DNA of 25,434 nt from Scatosoma sp045632625 (GTDB lineage Bacteria > Bacillota > Clostridia > Christensenellales > Borkfalkiaceae), in the NCBI GenBank assembly GCA_045632625.1, contig JAZQWZ010000057.1:1-25434 (forward strand), given 5' to 3'. The notes under the pieces were generated by a model, which had not been told where the DNA came from, ran no database searches, and saw only the letters and a program-made list of their open reading frames with translations. The stretch's first letter is position 1. Each line of letters begins with the position of its first letter. Of the stretch, positions 1 to 7,412 are shown piece by piece. A program made the translations under genes and the position numbers.

Positions 1-36
1 TTGCGAGTCGTACATTTAGTTTAGCACAAAGGAGCT

Positions 37-143
37 TTTTTGTATAGCAAAGGCAAAGCTTGAAGCTAAAGCTTTTTACCACCAGCACAGCTGGTGGTTT
101 TCTACAACCGCGTGCTCCCACACGCGGTTGTTGCTATATAAAA
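37..143. other. Multi-hairpin element (possible structured RNA or fold-back repeat)
   Basis: A 14-nt outer arm (37-50) is complementary to 130-143 with one mismatch. It encloses three hairpins: a weak AAAGCT/AGCTTT pair (55-60 with 70-75), a 9-bp stem with an ACA loop (78-86 with 90-98), and an 11-bp stem with a 6-nt loop (104-114 with 121-131). The last stem competes with the outer arm for two bases. No protein-coding gene is evident here. It could be the 3' end of an upstream transcript, a small RNA, or a fold-back repeat; the sequence alone does not decide. Confidence 0.4.
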
Positions 144-178
144 AAAATCACCGCCACGCAGCCGCGTGGCGGTTTTTA
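143..178. terminator. Bidirectional intrinsic terminator
   Basis: ACCGCCACGC (150-159) pairs perfectly with GCGTGGCGGT (164-173) around a 4-nt loop. An A-tract precedes it and a T-tract follows, so it can terminate transcription in both directions. On the minus strand it closes the PTS membrane-protein gene that ends at 193. Confidence 0.85.
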
Positions 179-192
179 TTCGCTAAACTTAT

Positions 193-1329
193 TTAATTTT
201 CCAACTTCATGTCGCCGTCCTTAATCCACCCTTTCTTGCGCATAAATTCGGAAATAGCAAAATTAAGCAAAGCGGGCAGGACAAGCATCAAAAGAATAAT
301 CCCCGCAATGCCAAGCGTGCTGCTGGTATACTTAAAAAGATCGAGTACGCCGACAAGACCACTGGTACCCATACCGCCACCCGACGCACCGCATTTCAGC
401 TTGAATACGCACGTGGAAAGCGGACCGAGAATCGCCGAAGAAATAATCATAGGCAACATAATCACGGGCTTTTTCATGATGTTGGGAATTTGTAACATAC
501 TCGTACCGATACCCTGCGAGATAAGACCGCTCACTTTATTCTCACGATAGCTAGCCACAGCAAAGCCGACCATGTGGCAAGCACAGCCAACGGTAGCCGC
601 CCCGCCTGCAAGCAGCATTGCATCATACCCGGTCGCACCTGCGCCGCCTGCCAAAACAGGGCTGGCAACAGCCACCCAAATTGCCGCAGACGAGGTAGGC
701 ATAGTCAAAAGCACGCCCATAATTACGGCAATTACGATGCCCATAACAAAAGGCGTAATATCCGTAGCGATAGCGATTAACGCGCCAAGTTGATTAATCA
801 GCCAAATAAAGGGGAAGGACACAAATACGCCGCCAAAGGACAAAAACAGCGCACCAAGGGGCACAAGTAAAATATCTAGTTTGGTTTTGCCAACATACAA
901 GCCCACTACTTCCACCACGAGCATCGTTACAACATACGCGCCGATGGGGTTGCCAGGCAAACCGAGCGTCAACGCAAGCAACGGTGCTTGCCCTACCATA
1001 AGTTTATCTGCAAACGCGCCTACCATGCCAGCCACCGCTGCCGAAAAAACAAGCAGTTTGTTTTTGCCAAGCGCGTGCGCAATGCCTACGCCGATCCCGG
1101 CGCCCATCAGCGATTTGGCGATGTTCGCTATGTATAAAAGCGTATTGCCGATATAGTTGTTTCCTATCCAACCTGCAATTTGCGATAAAATCGTACCGGC
1201 TATTAAGGTCACGAACAACCCTTGCGCCATACCCGAAAACGCGGTAATGAAAAAGCGTTTGGGCAATGCTTTTAAATACGCTTGTGCGCGCATTTTCAAC
1301 GTTTGTTTTTCTTGCACAACTTCTTCCAT
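193..1329 (-). CDS. PTS-EIIC-like membrane protein, PfoR family
   Basis: A 378-aa integral membrane protein that resembles the PTS_EIIC_2/PfoR family (putative toxin-regulator membrane proteins named after Clostridium perfringens PfoR). It has a basic N-terminus (about residues 1-25) followed by roughly nine to ten hydrophobic segments. Glycine-rich loops such as GAGIGVGIAHALGK and GGAGATGYDAM and the stretch LTMPTSSAA are typical of the family. No EIIA or EIIB gene is adjacent, so sugar transport cannot be claimed; some relatives act as orphan permeases or regulators. The start is set by AAGGAG about 8 nt upstream of ATG. It is monocistronic, with its own promoter and a terminator beyond the stop. 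Family assignment is good; substrate is unknown. Confidence 0.8.
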   Translation of the reverse strand: MEEVVQEKQTLKMRAQAYLKALPKRFFITAFSGMAQGLFVTLIAGTILSQIAGWIGNNYIGNTLLYIANIAKSLMGAGIGVGIAHALGKNKLLVFSAAVAGMVGAFADKLMVGQAPLLALTLGLPGNPIGAYVVTMLVVEVVGLYVGKTKLDILLVPLGALFLSFGGVFVSFPFIWLINQLGALIAIATDITPFVMGIVIAVIMGVLLTMPTSSAAIWVAVASPVLAGGAGATGYDAMLLAGGAATVGCACHMVGFAVASYRENKVSGLISQGIGTSMLQIPNIMKKPVIMLPMIISSAILGPLSTCVFKLKCGASGGGMGTSGLVGVLDLFKYTSSTLGIAGIILLMLVLPALLNFAISEFMRKKGWIKDGDMKLEN

Positions 1330-1361
1330 TGTATTTTTCTCCTTTTTGCAAGTATAGTTTC

Positions 1362-1390
1362 ATTATACGCCTATTTTTTTTAAAACGCAA
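1362..1390 (-). promoter_or_regulatory. Promoter of the PfoR-family gene
   Basis: On the minus strand, TTGCGT (1385-1390), a 17-bp spacer and a perfect TATAAT (1362-1367) lie about 33 bp upstream of the start codon. This fits a sigma-A promoter. Confidence 0.65.
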
Positions 1391-1436
1391 ATAAATTATG
1401 CGCAGGATAAAAAAATTCCCATTTCGTTACTTTCGA

Positions 1437-1472
1437 ACAAAAAAAACCGTCCGTTTGCAACGAAACAGACGG
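1437..1472 (-). terminator. Terminator of the DUF1540 gene
   Basis: 1447-1456 pairs with 1463-1472 (one mismatch, 6-nt loop). On the minus strand it is followed by an uninterrupted T-tract. It lies 18 bp beyond the stop codon of the small cysteine-rich gene. Confidence 0.8.
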
Positions 1473-1490
1473 CATACTTGTAAACAATGC

Positions 1491-1661
1491 TTATCTTCTT
1501 TCAAAGCTATCGCAACAAGTGCAAGTTTCAGCGTCGTGCGCGCACGTGTTCCCAACGTGAATTTTACGGAGCGTACAATAATCACCCGAACGGTTATATT
1601 TACATTCCGTTACACAACAACCGATACAAGTATTTACTTCTTGTTTGTTTTCGTTCATCAT
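1491..1661 (-). CDS. Small cysteine-rich DUF1540 protein
   Basis: A 56-aa protein starting MMNENKQEVN. It has eight cysteines, in the order CIGC, C, C, C, C, then CTCC near the end. The C-x3-C-x-YN-x3-YC-T-L-x-KI spacing followed by a second Cys-rich end matches the DUF1540 family, thought to bind metal and common in sporulating Clostridia. The start is fixed by a strong AAAAAGGAGG Shine-Dalgarno ending about 8 nt before the tandem ATG codons; a longer frame from 1688 would place this site inside the gene and is rejected. It is monocistronic and divergent from rplI. The promoter looks forespore-type (see 1690-1719). The biochemical role is unknown. Confidence 0.85.
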   Translation of the reverse strand: MMNENKQEVNTCIGCCVTECKYNRSGDYCTLRKIHVGNTCAHDAETCTCCDSFERR

Positions 1662-1689
1662 AGTAAAAAACCTCCTTTTTAGTAACAAC

Positions 1690-1719
1690 AGTATGCGTAA
1701 ACTTTCAAAAGTTTATTGA
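1690..1719 (-). promoter_or_regulatory. Candidate sigma-G-type promoter of the DUF1540 gene
   Basis: On the minus strand, TCAATA (1714-1719), an 18-bp spacer and CATACTG (-10 core 1690-1695) resemble the sigma-G pattern TGMATA-N18-CATACTA (5/6 and 6/7). The -35 overlaps the rplI -35 on the other strand. The spacer and its edge contain a perfect 7+2+7 palindrome, AAACTTTCAAAAGTTT (1699-1714). Confidence 0.45.
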
Positions 1720-1744
1720 CATTTTTTAAAATTTGCTGTACAAT
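1716..1744 (+). promoter_or_regulatory. rplI promoter (sigma-A)
   Basis: Perfect TTGACA (1716-1721), a 17-bp spacer, then TACAAT (1739-1744). The likely transcription start is about 45 nt before the rplI start codon. Confidence 0.85.
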
Positions 1745-1796
1745 AGTATCGAAAATAAAAACTGTCGATATTTTTTATCGCAAAGGAAGGTATATA

Positions 1797-2237
1797 ATGA
1801 AAGTTTTATTGACCGCGGACGTAAAAGGCACAGGTAAAAAAGGCGACGTTGTAGAAGTTGCCGACGGCTTTGGCAGAAATTTCCTTTTAAAAAAGGGTTT
1901 GGCTTGCGTAGCGAATACCGCAAACGTACACCAAGCAGAACAAAAGAAAGCCGCGCAGGATTTCCACAAGGCGGAAGAAGTGAAAGCCATCAAGGCGCTT
2001 GCCGCGTCCATTGAAGGCAAGCAAGTGCAGGTAAAAATTAAAACAGGCGAAAACGGCAAAACGTTCGGCAGCGTAACTGCAGCGCACGTATCTGCCGCCC
2101 TTAGCGTAATGGGCTTTGATATCGATAAAAAGAAAATCAAAATGGACGCTGTGAAAACGGTGGGTTTTTTCGACGCGGAAATTCGTTTTATGGAAAACGT
2201 AACGGCAAAAATTAAAGTGGAAGTTGTGGGGTTATAA
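1797..2237 (+). CDS. rplI: 50S ribosomal protein L9
   Basis: A 146-aa protein, close to the usual ~148 aa. It has the L9 N-terminal domain (MKVLLTADVKGTGKKGDVVE, then GFGRNFLLKKGLA at about 27-39), the central charged helix (about 48-75), and a C-terminal rRNA-binding domain with KTGENGKTFGSVTAAHV (about 82-98). L9 binds 23S rRNA near the base of the L1 stalk. The ATG at 1797 is chosen because AAAGGAAGG sits 6 nt upstream; a longer frame from 1716 would run through the promoter. yitT begins 6 bp after the stop, so the two are probably cotranscribed. In many Bacillota rplI sits beside gdpP (yybT) and dnaB, which is not the case here. Confidence 0.97.
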   Translation: MKVLLTADVKGTGKKGDVVEVADGFGRNFLLKKGLACVANTANVHQAEQKKAAQDFHKAEEVKAIKALAASIEGKQVQVKIKTGENGKTFGSVTAAHVSAALSVMGFDIDKKKIKMDAVKTVGFFDAEIRFMENVTAKIKVEVVGL

Positions 2238-2243
2238 TATAAT

Positions 2244-3233
2244 ATGGAAGAAGCTCCTATCCCTACCCCTGAAAATCAACGGCAATTACCGCCCAAAATC
2301 ACCAAGGAAAATTTCCACAGCGAAGATAAAATGGAGCGTGTTTTGTTGCAGATAAAAACTGTTTTATGTTTGCTGTTTTCTTCCCTGCTCGTGTCCGTTT
2401 CTTCGTACGCGCTGATTGCGCCTAACAACTTCACAACGGGCGGGGTAAGCGGTTTGGCTGTACTTTTGAACATTGCCACCTACGACGTAATCAAGCAAAG
2501 CTGGATTGTCCTTGGCGTGAACACACCTTTGATCATCTTATCCTTTTTCTACGTAAAAAGACGCTTTGCCGTGATTACCACTTTGCATATTTTATTGCAA
2601 ACGCTTTGGTTGGTGCTCTTAGAACAAATATTCCCCGATTTTGAAATTGCTTTTGAAACGGGCGGCGAACGCATTTTCGCGGCACTTTCCGGCGGTATTT
2701 GTATCGGCGCTTCTATTGCCTTAGCTTTTAAAATAGGCGGTAGCACGGGCGGAACGGATATTATCGCCGTTATGATACAAAAAAAGATTGCCGCATCATC
2801 GATTGCGCGTATGATTTTCATTTTAAACTGCATGGTTATCGGGGCGTCCTTCTTCGTATTCTTCGATACCAACGCAACGCTCGCTGTGAATATTTTGCCC
2901 ATTATGCTCGCTATCTTTGAAGCGTATATCGAAAGTAAAATTAACGATTCGCTTACCAACGGTTTTCAATCGGCTATCGAATTTAGAATTATCACCAACA
3001 AACCCGAAGAGCTTTCCTATGCCATTATGCACGAGCTTGGTCGCGGCGTTACTGGCTTGCCCGCAAAAGGTATGTATACGCAGGAAGATAAAACAATGCT
3101 GGTTTGCGTAATCGGACGGCGGCAAATTGCCGCACTTCGACGGATTATGAAACACGTCGACCCCGATTCGTTCGCCGTAATGTCAGGCGTTTCGCAGGTG
3201 CTCGGTTTGGGCTTTTACGTCAGCGAATTATAA
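2244..3233 (+). CDS. YitT family membrane protein with C-terminal DUF2179
   Basis: A 329-aa protein with a polar N-terminal tail (about 1-32) and five to six hydrophobic helices. Conserved YitT stretches include APNNFTTGGVSGLA (about 59-72) and KIGGSTGGTDIIA (about 163-175). The C-terminal soluble DUF2179 domain (about 245-325) includes ELGRGVTGLPAKGMYT. The family is very common in Bacillota; its function is unknown, with export or sensing proposed for some members. It follows rplI by 6 bp with only a weak G-rich site upstream, so translation may be coupled. A later in-frame ATG at 2331 would shorten the N-terminal tail, but no better ribosome binding site supports it. Confidence 0.9.
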   Translation: MEEAPIPTPENQRQLPPKITKENFHSEDKMERVLLQIKTVLCLLFSSLLVSVSSYALIAPNNFTTGGVSGLAVLLNIATYDVIKQSWIVLGVNTPLIILSFFYVKRRFAVITTLHILLQTLWLVLLEQIFPDFEIAFETGGERIFAALSGGICIGASIALAFKIGGSTGGTDIIAVMIQKKIAASSIARMIFILNCMVIGASFFVFFDTNATLAVNILPIMLAIFEAYIESKINDSLTNGFQSAIEFRIITNKPEELSYAIMHELGRGVTGLPAKGMYTQEDKTMLVCVIGRRQIAALRRIMKHVDPDSFAVMSGVSQVLGLGFYVSEL

Positions 3234-3235
3234 AA

Positions 3236-3276
3236 ATTGCGCAACTCCTTTATCTATAAGGGGTTGCGTTATTTTT
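3236..3276 (+). terminator. Terminator of rplI-yitT
   Basis: CGCAACTCCTT (3240-3250) pairs with AAGGGGTTGCG (3258-3268), including one G-T pair, around a 7-nt loop. A T-rich tract follows. Confidence 0.85.
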
Positions 3277-3381
3277 ACACCTTAAACGGCTAAAAAACAA
3301 GCAAAAGCAAAATTTTTTATAAAAAAATGCCTCAAATGCTTTATTTTTCAAGCTTTTTCGACATTTTTTTTCGTAGAAGTA

Positions 3382-3410
3382 TTGACAAACGCATATTTAT
3401 AGGATATAAT
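3382..3410 (+). promoter_or_regulatory. Consensus sigma-A promoter of the HU gene
   Basis: TTGACA (3382-3387), a 17-bp spacer and TATAAT (3405-3410): a perfect match to consensus, preceded by a very A+T-rich stretch that could act as an UP element. The leader is about 55 nt. This predicts very high expression, as expected for a nucleoid protein. Confidence 0.92.
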
Positions 3411-3472
3411 AGAACTACTTAAAGGTTTTCGCAAGCTTTTAAGAAAATTAAAACAAAGGGGATTTAACTCTT

Positions 3473-3745
3473 ATGAACAAAGGCGAATTGATTAAAGCAA
3501 TGGCAGAAAAAGCAGGTTTCACGAACAAAGACGCAGCAACGGCATACGAAGCATTCGTTGAAGTTGTTACGGAAGCATTGAAAGCAGGCGACAAAGTTCA
3601 ACTTGTTGGCTTTGGTACGTTTGAAGTGAAAAACGTAGCAGCTAAAACGGGCATCAACCCTAAGACGAAAGAAAAAGTTGCTATCGCTGCTTGCAAAAAA
3701 CCCGTTATGAAGTTCGGTAAAGCTTATAAAGATCTTCTTAACTAA
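3473..3745 (+). CDS. hup: HU family DNA-binding protein
   Basis: A 90-aa HU/IHF protein, the standard length. It starts MNKGELIKAMAEKAGF with the dimerisation helices (1-40), then GFGTFEVKNVAAKTGINP (about 46-63), the beta-arm region with the proline that intercalates into bent DNA, and a C-terminal KFGKAYKDLLN helix. HU dimers compact and bend chromosomal DNA without strict sequence specificity. In the arm the usual RAARKGRNP is replaced by NVAAKTGINP, so two common arginines are missing. AAAGGGGA about 10 nt upstream sets the start. The gene is monocistronic, between a consensus promoter and a strong terminator. Confidence 0.96.
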   Translation: MNKGELIKAMAEKAGFTNKDAATAYEAFVEVVTEALKAGDKVQLVGFGTFEVKNVAAKTGINPKTKEKVAIAACKKPVMKFGKAYKDLLN

Positions 3746-3762
3746 TTTTTTCCTATGTTCGC

Positions 3763-3796
3763 TAAAAAACCCGACGCAATCGCGTCGGGCTTTTTC
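3763..3796. terminator. Bidirectional terminator between hup and trpS
   Basis: CCCGACGC (3770-3777) pairs perfectly with GCGTCGGG (3782-3789) around AATC. It has an A-tract on the left and CTTTTTC on the right. It serves convergent hup (+) and trpS (-). Confidence 0.92.
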
Positions 3797-3818
3797 TTTA
3801 CTTTTTCTTTGCAGTTTC

Positions 3819-4862
3819 TTATTCAAAATAATTGATTTTCATCGCGCGTTTGACTTCCGCAAGCGTTTTTCCAGCAACCGCCCTTGCTTTTTCACTGCCT
3901 GCTTTCAGCATTTCCCAAACGGCAGGGATATCCTTGGCAAACGCTTCTCTTCTTTCTCTAATGGGTGCCAGCGTTTCTTGCATCACTTCGTTGAGCAAAC
4001 GCTTGACTTTCATATCGCCAAGTCCGCCCTTTTCATAGTGCGCTTTCATTTCTTCAAGGCACGCGTAATCAGGACAATATTTTTCAAAATGCTCTTTCGT
4101 AGAGAACGCATCTAAGTAAATAAAGGTGGGGTTATTTTTGGTATCGCCAGGGTCGGTAACCTTGATATGGTTGGGATCGGTGTACATACCCATAACCTTG
4201 CGTTTAATTTCGTCTGCACTATCCGACAGATAAATGCAGTTGCCAAGCGATTTACTCATCTTCGCCATACCGTCCGTACCGGGCAAACGCAGGCAAGAAC
4301 GATTTTCAGGCAATACCGCTTGCGGTTCAACAAGCGTTTCGCCGTACAGGCCGTTAAAACTCCGCACGATTTCGCGCGCTTGTTCCAGCATAGGAAGCTG
4401 ATCCTCGCCAACGGGCACGGTCGTTGCTTTGAACGCCGTAATATCCGCCGTTTGCGAAACGGGGTACGTCAAAAAGCCCATGGGGAGCGAATGTTCAAAA
4501 TTCTTTTGCTTAATTTCCGCTTTTACCGTCGGGTTGCGTTCCAAACGGGCAAGCGTAACCAAGTTCATATAATAGAAAGTGAGCTCCGTCAACTGCTCAA
4601 TGTGCGATTGCACGAAAATCGTCGATTTGTTGGGATCAAGACCGCACGCCAAATAATCGAGCGCAACTTCGGTGATATTCGCGCGTACTTTATCGGGATT
4701 ATCAAAGTTATCGGTGAGCGCTTGCGCGTCTGCAATCATTACGTAAATCTCGTCAAATTTACCACTGTTTTGCAATTCTATACGGCGTTTGAGTGAGCCT
4801 ACGTAATGCCCGATATGCAATTTCCCTGTGGGACGGTCGCCCGTTAAAATAATTTTACTCAT
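3819..4862 (-). CDS. trpS: Tryptophanyl-tRNA synthetase
   Basis: A 347-aa class I aminoacyl-tRNA synthetase that charges tRNA-Trp with tryptophan using ATP. The HIGH motif is intact (PTGKLHIGHY, His16-His19) and the KMSKS loop is exact (MAKMSKSLGN, 201-205). The stretches LLDPN-like GLDPNKSTIFVQS (about 74-86) and PVGEDQ (about 150-155) are typical of TrpRS. Length and start match the family; AAGGAG lies about 7 nt upstream of the ATG. It follows pyrE on the same strand after a 168-bp gap with no terminator, so readthrough from the pyr operon is possible. I see no T-box leader in that gap. Confidence 0.97.
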   Translation of the reverse strand: MSKIILTGDRPTGKLHIGHYVGSLKRRIELQNSGKFDEIYVMIADAQALTDNFDNPDKVRANITEVALDYLACGLDPNKSTIFVQSHIEQLTELTFYYMNLVTLARLERNPTVKAEIKQKNFEHSLPMGFLTYPVSQTADITAFKATTVPVGEDQLPMLEQAREIVRSFNGLYGETLVEPQAVLPENRSCLRLPGTDGMAKMSKSLGNCIYLSDSADEIKRKVMGMYTDPNHIKVTDPGDTKNNPTFIYLDAFSTKEHFEKYCPDYACLEEMKAHYEKGGLGDMKVKRLLNEVMQETLAPIRERREAFAKDIPAVWEMLKAGSEKARAVAGKTLAEVKRAMKINYFE

Positions 4863-4893
4863 AATTTCTCCTTGTTTTCCGCATACTTACGGT

Positions 4894-5049
4894 ATGAAAC
4901 GTTTTTTTATCGCCGTATCGGCAATTTGTTTTGTTTGCGCCCTTGCTATTGCCGTACTTGGAGCGCGTGAAGGTCTTGCCCGTGCGCGTAATCGTATGCG
5001 TGCACAACCCGTTTATTATCAACAACGTTATTACAAAATAGCGCCGTAG
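4894..5049 (+). CDS. Possible small single-pass membrane protein
   Basis: A 51-aa frame, MKRFFIAVSAICFVCALAIA onward, lies between trpS and pyrE on the opposite strand. It has a basic start, one strong hydrophobic segment (about 5-24), then an Arg-rich tail ending YYQQRYYKIAP. Its composition looks coding, but there is no convincing ribosome binding site and its last 19 bp overlap the pyrE 3' end. I do not recognise a family. It may be a real small membrane protein or chance. Confidence 0.3.
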   Translation: MKRFFIAVSAICFVCALAIAVLGAREGLARARNRMRAQPVYYQQRYYKIAP

Positions 5050-5696
5050 GTGTTGCGATAAGCGTACATGGCGTCAAGGTGTTCCTTGCCGTCGATTACG
5101 CCGTTTTCAATCGCCGCAATGATATCATCCATCGTTACAACAGAATATACGTCCACGCCAAATTGTTTTTTCGCTTCCGCTACTGCTGAAAGCTCGCTAT
5201 CGAGTGCCTTTTCGCGTCTATCTACGGAAATAATCATACCGACAATCTGTACGTTTGCCGCTGCTTGCAGTTTGGGCAAAATTTCTCTAAGCGCCTTGCC
5301 CGACGTCATTACGTCTTCGATAATAACGACCTTTTCGCCGTCGACAAGTTGTTTGCCTACAAACAAACCGCCTTCGCCGTGGTCTTTCACTTCTTTTCTG
5401 TCGAAGCAATAATTGACTTCTTCGCCGTAGTTGTTGGCAAGCGCAATCGCCGTAGCGACGGAAAGGGGAATGCCCTTATAGGCGGGGCCAACCAGCGTTT
5501 CGGGTTGCAAGCCGTTTTCACGGATACAAGCCGCGTAATATTCGCCAAGCTTGGCAAGCTGTTTGCCTGTTTTATAATTCCCCGTGTTGATAAAATACGG
5601 GGCTTTTCTGCCGCTTTTTAAGGTGAATTCACCAAATCTCAAAACACCGTTGGAAACCATAAAACGGATAAATTCTTCTTTGTACGTATATGCCAT
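5031..5696 (-). CDS. pyrE: Orotate phosphoribosyltransferase
   Basis: A 221-aa enzyme converting orotate and PRPP to orotidine 5'-monophosphate, the fifth step of pyrimidine synthesis. The PRPP-binding loop VVIIEDVMTSGKA (about 123-135) is intact. FTLKSGRKAPYF (about 24-35) and the flexible catalytic-loop region RKEVKDHGEGG (100-110) are present. The ATG at 5696 is chosen because AAGGAG (5708-5713) lies 11 nt upstream. The longer frame would begin at a GTG (5708) touching that site, with no room for it to work. The site also overlaps the pyrD stop codon, indicating coupled translation. It is the last pyr gene of the operon. Confidence 0.96.
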   Translation of the reverse strand: MAYTYKEEFIRFMVSNGVLRFGEFTLKSGRKAPYFINTGNYKTGKQLAKLGEYYAACIRENGLQPETLVGPAYKGIPLSVATAIALANNYGEEVNYCFDRKEVKDHGEGGLFVGKQLVDGEKVVIIEDVMTSGKALREILPKLQAAANVQIVGMIISVDRREKALDSELSAVAEAKKQFGVDVYSVVTMDDIIAAIENGVIDGKEHLDAMYAYRNTYGAIL

Positions 5697-5711
5697 GTCT
5701 TCGTTCACTCC

Positions 5712-6629
5712 TTATTTTCCATTTAATTGTAACGTGCCGACAAGCTCGGTTACGTTGTTTACGCCGTGCTTATCGCACCATTCGTTTAAGCCTTTGATAA
5801 TCTTGGGCATTGCATACGGGTCGGTAAAATTCGCCGTACCTACCTGCACTGCCGTTGCGCCCGCCATCAAAAATTCGATAGCGTCTTCCGCACACGTAAT
5901 ACCGCCCATTCCGATAATGGGGATTTGCACCGCTTGCACCGCTTCGTACACCATTCTTACGGCAATCGGCTTAATACCTGCCCCCGACACGCCGCCTGTA
6001 TTGTTGGCGATAATGGGTTTTCTGCGCTCGATATCGATTGCCATACCCGTAAGTGTATTGATGAGCGAAACGCAATCTGCACCGCCGTTTTCCGCTGCCT
6101 TTGCGTTGGTGGCAATGCTTTCGACGTTGGGGGAAAGCTTAACGATCAGCGGCGTAGTTTTCAGTGCGCTTTTGGATACACGCGTAACTTCTTCCACCGA
6201 TTGCGGTTTGATGCCAAACGCCATGCCGCCGCTTTTTACGTTGGGACAGGAAATGTTCAGCTCGATCATATCCACCTTTCCGTCCAACTTGGCGCAAATC
6301 GCATAATAATCGTCCAGCGTTTTACCAGCTACGTTAGCAATTACACACGTGCCCGTGTCTTTGAGCCATTGTAAATCTTTTTGAATAAAATGTTCCACAC
6401 CGGGGTTTTGTAAACCTACGGCGTTTAAAATTACTCCGCGGCTTTCCGCGATGCGGGGAACAGGATTGCCGGCGCGAAGCTCCATGGTTAAGCCCTTGGT
6501 GGAAATACCGCCAAGCTGCCCGATATCGTAAAGCTCGTTAAACTCACGTCCAAACCCGAACGTACCCGATGCGGCGATTACGGGGTTTTTTAATTGTACG
6601 CCACAAAGCTGAATAGATAAATTTGCCAT
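5712..6629 (-). CDS. pyrD: Dihydroorotate dehydrogenase, class 1B catalytic subunit
   Basis: A 305-aa FMN-containing TIM-barrel enzyme oxidising dihydroorotate to orotate. NISCPNVKSGG carries the class 1 catalytic cysteine (Cys128). NPVIAASGTFGFGREF (about 15-30) and the C-terminal FMN phosphate site (GMGGI near 235, then AGATAVQVGTA) are present. The neighbouring pyrK supplies the FAD/Fe-S subunit, so this is the NAD-linked class 1B form (PyrDB). AAGGAAG lies about 7 nt before the ATG. It sits 22 bp after pyrK, and its stop codon overlaps the pyrE ribosome binding site. Confidence 0.97.
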   Translation of the reverse strand: MANLSIQLCGVQLKNPVIAASGTFGFGREFNELYDIGQLGGISTKGLTMELRAGNPVPRIAESRGVILNAVGLQNPGVEHFIQKDLQWLKDTGTCVIANVAGKTLDDYYAICAKLDGKVDMIELNISCPNVKSGGMAFGIKPQSVEEVTRVSKSALKTTPLIVKLSPNVESIATNAKAAENGGADCVSLINTLTGMAIDIERRKPIIANNTGGVSGAGIKPIAVRMVYEAVQAVQIPIIGMGGITCAEDAIEFLMAGATAVQVGTANFTDPYAMPKIIKGLNEWCDKHGVNNVTELVGTLQLNGK

Positions 6630-6651
6630 AATTCTTCCTTACAATTTCTAC

Positions 6652-7407
6652 TTATAAACAAACTTCGTTGCTGTTAAATACGGGGCCGTCTTTGCAAACA
6701 CGCGCTCTTGCACCGTTGGTCTTTTCGCATACGCACACTACGCACGCACCGATACCGCAACCCATGCGTTCTTCCAACGAAACGTAGCAAAGCAAGCCGT
6801 GTTTTTCCGTTACCGCTTTGAGTGCGCGGAGCATAGGAATAGGTCCGCAAGCCAGCACTACGTCGGGGCGGTTGCCTGCCAACAAGTCTTTTTCAAACGC
6901 TTGCACGGCGTTCATTTTTTCGCCATAGCTGCCATCGTCCGTCACTGCCACAAATGTATGCGCTTTTGTAAAATCTTCCACACCGCAAACGGCATGCTTG
7001 TTGCGATAGCCGATGTATGCGGAAATTTGTTTACTCTCCCCATATTTTTGCAGCACGGAAATGAGCGGAAACGTACCTACGCCGCCGCCAACCAGCGCCA
7101 CTTTTTTCTCGTTTTCTTCCACAAAAAAACCGTTACCCAGCGGCATGAGTACGTTTGTTTTCGTACCTGCCCCCATAGCTTTGAGTTTTTGTGTACCTTC
7201 GCCTTTCACTTGATAACAAAAAGTAACGCTATTGCCTTGCGTTTTACAAATGGCAATGGGACGGCGCAACAAATGCGTACCGCCCACGGCAATATTCCCA
7301 AACTGACCGCAACGCGCAACAGCAGGTTCTCCCAAATCAAAGGTTACTGCGTACACGTTTTCGGCTATTTTTTCGTTACTAATCACGGTTGCGTTATAAT
7401 CTTTCAT
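6652..7407 (-). CDS. pyrK: Dihydroorotate dehydrogenase electron-transfer subunit
   Basis: A 251-aa iron-sulfur flavoprotein that passes electrons from PyrD to NAD+. It has the FAD-binding RRPIAI (48-53), a nucleotide-binding GGGVGTFP (107-114), and CGP (187-189). The [2Fe-2S] ligands fit C-x4-C-x2-C-x12-C: Cys217, Cys222, Cys225 and Cys238. It begins 5 bp after the pyrF stop codon with only a weak ribosome binding site, so translation is probably coupled. Together with pyrD it forms the class 1B heterotetramer. Confidence 0.96.
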   Translation of the reverse strand: MKDYNATVISNEKIAENVYAVTFDLGEPAVARCGQFGNIAVGGTHLLRRPIAICKTQGNSVTFCYQVKGEGTQKLKAMGAGTKTNVLMPLGNGFFVEENEKKVALVGGGVGTFPLISVLQKYGESKQISAYIGYRNKHAVCGVEDFTKAHTFVAVTDDGSYGEKMNAVQAFEKDLLAGNRPDVVLACGPIPMLRALKAVTEKHGLLCYVSLEERMGCGIGACVVCVCEKTNGARARVCKDGPVFNSNEVCL

Positions 7408-7412
7408 ATCGC

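Noticed and set aside
4863..5030. A T-box riboswitch upstream of trpS
   Set aside because: The gap is only 168 bp and has no T-box sequence or terminator/antiterminator pair.
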